Shown here: one piece after another, positions 7,801 through 9,501 of the stretch
Numbering within the stretch: the first letter of the stretch is position 1
Layout of the letters: every line of letters begins with the position of its first letter
Assembly: GCA_026786325.1 (NCBI GenBank)
Contig: JAJAYH010000417.1
Span: forward strand, 1 to 9,501
Source: Alkalinema sp. CAN_BIN05
Lineage (GTDB): Bacteria > Cyanobacteriota > Cyanobacteriia > Leptolyngbyales > Leptolyngbyaceae
DNA: 9,501 nt
Reading direction: 5' to 3'
Made by a program: the position numbers and the translations under genes
Notes under the pieces: model-generated
Told to the model about the DNA's origin: nothing
The model's database searches: none
Seen by the model: only the letters and a program-made list of their open reading frames with translations

Positions 7801-8202
7801 TCTTGCTCGTAAAACATTGTGCGTATCAACAGCTTGCTGAACGACTTGTTTTAGGTGGACATCATCCCAAGGCTTCGTAACATATTTAAAAACCTTGCCA
7901 GAATTAATAGCATCAACAAGATCTTCAACGTCTGTATAGCCCGTTAAAATAATCCGAATGATATCGGGATAGCGTTCAGCCGTTAAGCTCAAGAACTCGG
8001 TGCCACTCATCTGTGGCATCCGCTGGTCAGAAACAATTACAGCAATATCACCTTCTCGTTCAAGGATTTCGAGCGCATTAGGACCACTCTCCGATCGTAA
8101 TACCTTAAATTCTCGATGGAATGTCCGGTATAGGAGATCTAGGTTGTCAGGCTCGTCGTCAACGACAAGAATTTTTTGCTTTTTAGTGTCACGAGTGACC
8201 AT
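4801..8202 (-). CDS. cyaC: CyaC-type hybrid sensor kinase / class III adenylate cyclase
   Basis: A 1133-residue soluble protein that should make cAMP from ATP under phosphorelay control. Domains in order: receiver 1 (about 10-125; acid pair D15/D16, phospho-acceptor D59, T87, K110); GAF 1 (about 145-305); GAF 2 (about 315-485); histidine kinase dimerisation domain with H512 in SHEFRTPLT; ATPase domain (N626, DTGIGI from 654, GTGLGL from 684); acidic linker (about 725-772); receiver 2 (about 775-895; D782, acceptor D825, T855, K877); class III cyclase (about 935-1120). The cyclase has both metal-binding aspartates (D947 in FSDIVGFT, D991 in FMGD), the transition-state pair N1070 and R1074, and K987 with T1063 as the adenine-selecting pair, as in cyanobacterial CyaB1. 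The receiver-kinase-receiver-cyclase order is that of CyaC of Spirulina and Anabaena, where kinase autophosphorylation and transfer to a receiver raise cyclase activity. The ATG is supported by GGAG eight bases upstream. Only the GAF ligands are unclear; no phytochrome-type chromophore cysteine can be assigned. Confidence 0.93.
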   Translation of the reverse strand: MVTRDTKKQKILVVDDEPDNLDLLYRTFHREFKVLRSESGPNALEILEREGDIAVIVSDQRMPQMSGTEFLSLTAERYPDIIRIILTGYTDVEDLVDAINSGKVFKYVTKPWDDVHLKQVVQQAVDTHNVLRARTEDLRRNLRRETLLNAVTATLRAALGYEELLSSISKAVGQTLESSYCILRPHIEGQFSPESVIYRSPTINSDTSPNPYSVLGGISETVWSVPEIQAFDISTLDEDQTNSRAIQACQSLRITSTLMVPLICRHELVGVLALHQVDENRVWQADEIELLGMVADQAALALAQAQSYEQVRSLAKREALINTITTAIRSSLEPQEIFASITSQLGQALMVDGCTLSLWRSDDQYVECVGLYDADLPLSATPEEVAAALPKSNVLIRENPVLLKLQETQAPVSLPDLSLHPEMNIPEMRSSSKALLVLPLLSDGKIIGSISLRQNTSIRHWTQSEIRLVESVAEQAAIAVQQANLFQTTRQQAEKLIELDRAKTEFFQNISHEFRTPLTLMLGPLETAVSQKVGLSVDQSSIALRSSRRLLRLVNQLLDLQRLDAGEMRCRFQSCDLADFVHQIVETFGAYCEKKGIQLVAALEPCDAVYLDLEKFDKVVYNLLSNAMKFTPSGGTITVSLQPLGDAVSLSVKDTGIGIREDQIPILFERFRQAEGSVNRRYEGTGLGLALVKELVEIHGGQIQVSSEYGVGSVFALTLPAGSGHLDPSQIEDEHSELQMARAMVEFADLDTELQPLDEEEVFEEVLADGETPAKRVLVVEDTTDLRNYVAGILRSQGYRVLTARNGEEGFQMAELHRPHLILTDLMMPKVSGLDLIRMIRGNEDLCGTPIVLLTAKADEDTRLEGLERGADAYLSKPFNDRLVIAEVRNLLALKEKEQRMVELNEYLTESVLKRFLPPSLVKRAAKGTLSLDLRPEPKMVTVLFSDIVGFTQLSNTLRSKKVAEILNEYLTAMTRAVFKNGGTVDKFMGDAILALYGAPEDLTPNEQVRRAIGTARDMHSALEILNEKWMAQGLPKLEFRCGIHQGTAVVGMFGGSERSDYTAVGPCVNIASRLQTSAKPGQILISAAVADYLEEEEITKGESLNLKGIDETVLTFLVDSTAINVREPLFIA

Positions 8203-8210
8203 GCACTAAT

Positions 8211-8214
8211 CTCC
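8211..8214 (-). promoter_or_regulatory. Ribosome binding site of cyaC
   Basis: GGAG on the minus strand, eight bases before the ATG at 8200-8202, fixes the cyaC start. Confidence 0.7.
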
Positions 8215-8328
8215 AGAATTAATAGCGGCAGGGTAAATAAAATCAGTCTTATCAGAGGTCGTAGGTATGATGCACACAACTTAATTTACCCGGTTCTTGT
8301 AATCTTCTAACGCTATTTTACAAAATTG

Positions 8329-8344
8329 TGTGACTTAAATCACA
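8329..8344. promoter_or_regulatory. Perfect CRP-type (SyCRP1-like) cAMP receptor protein operator
   Basis: TGTGACTTAAATCACA matches TGTGA-N6-TCACA at all ten defined positions, the consensus of E. coli CRP and of cyanobacterial SyCRP1. Its centre is about 134 bases upstream of the cyaC ATG. It is about 27 bases from a plus-strand -10-like TAAAAT, close to an activating class II position, and about 16 bases from a minus-strand one, where binding would block transcription. Placement therefore allows activation toward nrdR, repression of cyaC, or activation of cyaC from a promoter nearer the gene. Confidence 0.75.
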
Positions 8345-8435
8345 TCTATGGCTATATTGCTTAAAATCTCAGTATAAACCAGTAACTTAAAATAACTGTA
8401 GATAGTAGAGCAATCAGTAAACATTTAAACTCAGT

Positions 8436-8481
8436 GATCCACGCCCTCCATAATAAAGAGAATAATCTGTTGGGATGGATC
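8436..8481. repeat. Imperfect inverted repeat upstream of nrdR
   Basis: GATCCACGCCC (8436-8446) and GGGATGGATC (8472-8481) can pair as 6 plus 3 base pairs with a small internal bulge and a 25-base loop. No T-run follows, so it is not a standard terminator. It could be an RNA structure in the nrdR leader or chance. Confidence 0.3.
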
Positions 8482-8603
8482 ATTTAGTTTGTATGTACTC
8501 TTAAATGCTGACACCAAATATGGATATAAAAATAAAATTAACGAGATTTAGCACTAGATGTATTATGTAAATGCCAGATGTCCTGGATAAATTTAGTCTT
8601 GCT

Positions 8604-9074
8604 ATGCGTTGTCCTGTTTGTCAGAATTTTGAAAATCGTGTTCTAGAGTCTCGTCCAGCAGATTCAGGGCATAGTGTGCGTCGTCGTCGAGAATGTCTGA
8701 AATGCGGCCATCGTTTCACAACCTATGAGCGGGTTGAAGTTTCACCGATTATGGTTATTAAACGCGGAGGACAACGAGAATTGTTCGATCGGTCCAAGCT
8801 TTTTCAAGGTGCAATGCGGGCTTGTGAAAAATCAGGTGTATCCGAGATGGATCTCGATCGGGTGGTTTCTGAGGTTGAATCTAATCTTCAGCAGCGCATA
8901 TTGCGTGAGGTGACAAGTCTAGAAATAGGTATGCTTGTCCTTACCCAACTCCGTACTGTCAGTGAGGTTGCATATATTCGTTTTGCGTCAGTATATTCTC
9001 AGTTTCAAAGTTTAGAAGATTTTTTGAAAGTTCTAGAACAGTTACGATCGGGAATATTCCCGCCTGTTGGATAA
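8604..9074 (+). CDS. nrdR: Transcriptional repressor NrdR
   Basis: A 156-residue NrdR, the zinc-ribbon and ATP-cone regulator that senses ATP/dATP and represses ribonucleotide reductase genes. The zinc ribbon uses four cysteines: two in CPVC right after the start and two in ECLKC about 28 residues later. Between them lie the family signature NRVLESRPADSGHSVRRRREC and RFTTYERVE, conserved in NrdR. The ATP-cone follows (IMVIKRGGQRELFDRSKL onward). NrdR proteins normally begin MxCPxC, so the ATG at 8604 is preferred. An upstream in-frame ATG at 8571 would add 11 residues (MPDVLDKFSLA) not typical of the family; neither start has a clear Shine-Dalgarno. The gene converges on the pseudouridine synthase gene with 24 bases between stops. 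No NrdR box is recognised here, so targets are expected elsewhere. Confidence 0.95.
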   Translation: MRCPVCQNFENRVLESRPADSGHSVRRRRECLKCGHRFTTYERVEVSPIMVIKRGGQRELFDRSKLFQGAMRACEKSGVSEMDLDRVVSEVESNLQQRILREVTSLEIGMLVLTQLRTVSEVAYIRFASVYSQFQSLEDFLKVLEQLRSGIFPPVG

Positions 9075-9098
9075 ATAGATTTTAGACAGATTGAATTA

Positions 9099-9501
9099 TT
9101 ATTTTTGAGATGGATCCGATCGTTTTGAACTAAGACTTCCTAAAAGTGGCTCTAACTCAGCTTCTGTTAGATCTCTCCACTGGCCCGGAGTTAAACCATT
9201 AAGCTGTAGATGGGCGATCGATGATCGCATCAAACGTAACGTTGGAAATCCAACAGCGGCAGTCATTCGCCTGACTTGACGATTGTGACCTTCAGTCAGG
9301 GTCATTTCTAGCCAAGCTGTGGGGATATTTTGGCGCGATCGGATTGGTGGCGTTCTCGGAGGTAAGTTGGGTGGAGTTGATAGAATCCTGACTGTTGTTG
9401 GACGGGTGAGGTAATTTTGGATGCTCAAGCCGCCTCCACGTAGTCGCTCAAGTGCATCGGATGTAGGGATATTTTCGACTTGGATCCAGTAAGTGCGGGG
9501 A
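9099..9501 (-). CDS. rluE: RluE-type 23S rRNA pseudouridine synthase, C-terminal part (cut by right edge)
   Basis: The last 133 codons of a pseudouridine synthase of the RsuA/RluE group; E. coli RluE makes pseudouridine at position 2457 of 23S rRNA. Visible parts are RTYWIQVENIPTSDALERLRGGG at the edge, PPIRSRQNIPTAWLEMTL, then the strongly conserved EGHNRQVRRMTAAVGFPTLRLMR and LTPGQWRDLTEAEL near the end, all very close to RluE. The catalytic Asp (GRLD) motif lies outside the window. The frame is open to the edge and the homology continues through it, so a TTG at 9426-9428 is an internal codon and not a start. A Ser/Lys-rich tail of about 12 residues ends the protein. No terminator hairpin is seen between it and nrdR. 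Confidence 0.92.
   Translation of the reverse strand, partial: PRTYWIQVENIPTSDALERLRGGGLSIQNYLTRPTTVRILSTPPNLPPRTPPIRSRQNIPTAWLEMTLTEGHNRQVRRMTAAVGFPTLRLMRSSIAHLQLNGLTPGQWRDLTEAELEPLLGSLSSKRSDPSQK

Larger units (their letters stand above)
8203..8570. other. Divergent intergenic region between cyaC and nrdR
   Basis: An AT-rich region of 368 bases between cyaC (leftward) and nrdR (rightward). It holds the CRP-type site at 8329-8344 and several -10-like hexamers. On the minus strand TAAAAT (8315-8320) lies close to the CRP site; on the plus strand TAAAAT (8362-8367) and TATAAA (8373-8378) follow it. None has a good -35 partner, so no promoter is assigned. An imperfect inverted repeat lies at 8436-8481. 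No convincing gene is seen; psbT, found next to nrdR in some cyanobacteria, is absent here. Confidence 0.7.

Noticed and set aside
8520..8570. 16-residue frame MDIKIKLTRFSTRCIM as a gene
   Set aside because: No ribosome binding site, no recognisable similarity and a length expected by chance; kept only as a finding about the nrdR start.
8203..8570. NtcA box (GTA-N8-TAC) or NrdR box in the cyaC-nrdR intergenic region
   Set aside because: No exact NtcA palindrome is present, and CCA/TGG-like symmetry near 8512-8523 is too poor to call a NrdR box.
9075..9098. Shared terminator between nrdR and the pseudouridine synthase gene
   Set aside because: The 24 bases are AT-rich but no stem of useful strength can be drawn.
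9099..9428. Reading the pseudouridine synthase as a short complete protein starting with TTG at 9426-9428
   Set aside because: RluE-like sequence continues upstream in the same frame to the window edge, so the gene is truncated by the window and not short.

Overview
The window looks like chromosomal DNA of a cyanobacterium. The palindrome GCGATCGC (the HIP1 octamer) occurs six times and the shorter core CGATCG many more times. One gene has the domain order of the cyanobacterial adenylate cyclase CyaC, and the remaining genes fit that assignment. No mobile element or CRISPR array is visible.

Layout from left to right. (1) Positions 1-3581, minus strand: part of a type I restriction-modification operon. 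hsdM (an 811-codon N6-adenine DNA methyltransferase subunit starting with TTG) overlaps a Fic-family AMPylase gene by an ATGA junction. A Shine-Dalgarno-like GAGGAG at the left edge suggests a further operon gene just outside the window. No specificity (hsdS) or restriction (hsdR) subunit is inside the window. (2) Positions 3582-3855: a short reading frame whose stop overlaps the hsdM start, then a tRNA-Gly(TCC) gene with a plausible extended -10 promoter. The restriction-modification block lies directly on the 3' side of this tRNA, a common border for acquired islands. (3) Positions 3856-8202, minus strand: a large CyaC-type hybrid protein (receiver, two GAF domains, histidine kinase, second receiver, class III adenylate cyclase). 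About 30 bp downstream follows a membrane-anchored protein with a Pro/Glu/Lys-rich linker and a TonB-like layout. (4) Positions 8203-8570: a divergent intergenic region holding a perfect CRP-type operator, TGTGA-N6-TCACA. (5) Positions 8604-9501: nrdR (repressor of ribonucleotide reductase genes) on the plus strand, convergent with the 3' part of an RluE-type rRNA pseudouridine synthase gene cut by the right edge.

Two themes stand out. The first is a defence block in which a Fic enzyme carrying its own inhibitory motif is translationally coupled to a DNA methyltransferase subunit. The second is a signalling block in which an adenylate cyclase gene has an ideal cAMP-receptor-protein site in its upstream region, suggesting feedback by cAMP on its own synthesis, on nrdR, or on both. 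No clearly undescribed system is proven by the sequence. The best candidates for a second look are the CRP site, the Fic-HsdM coupling and the small frame feeding into hsdM.
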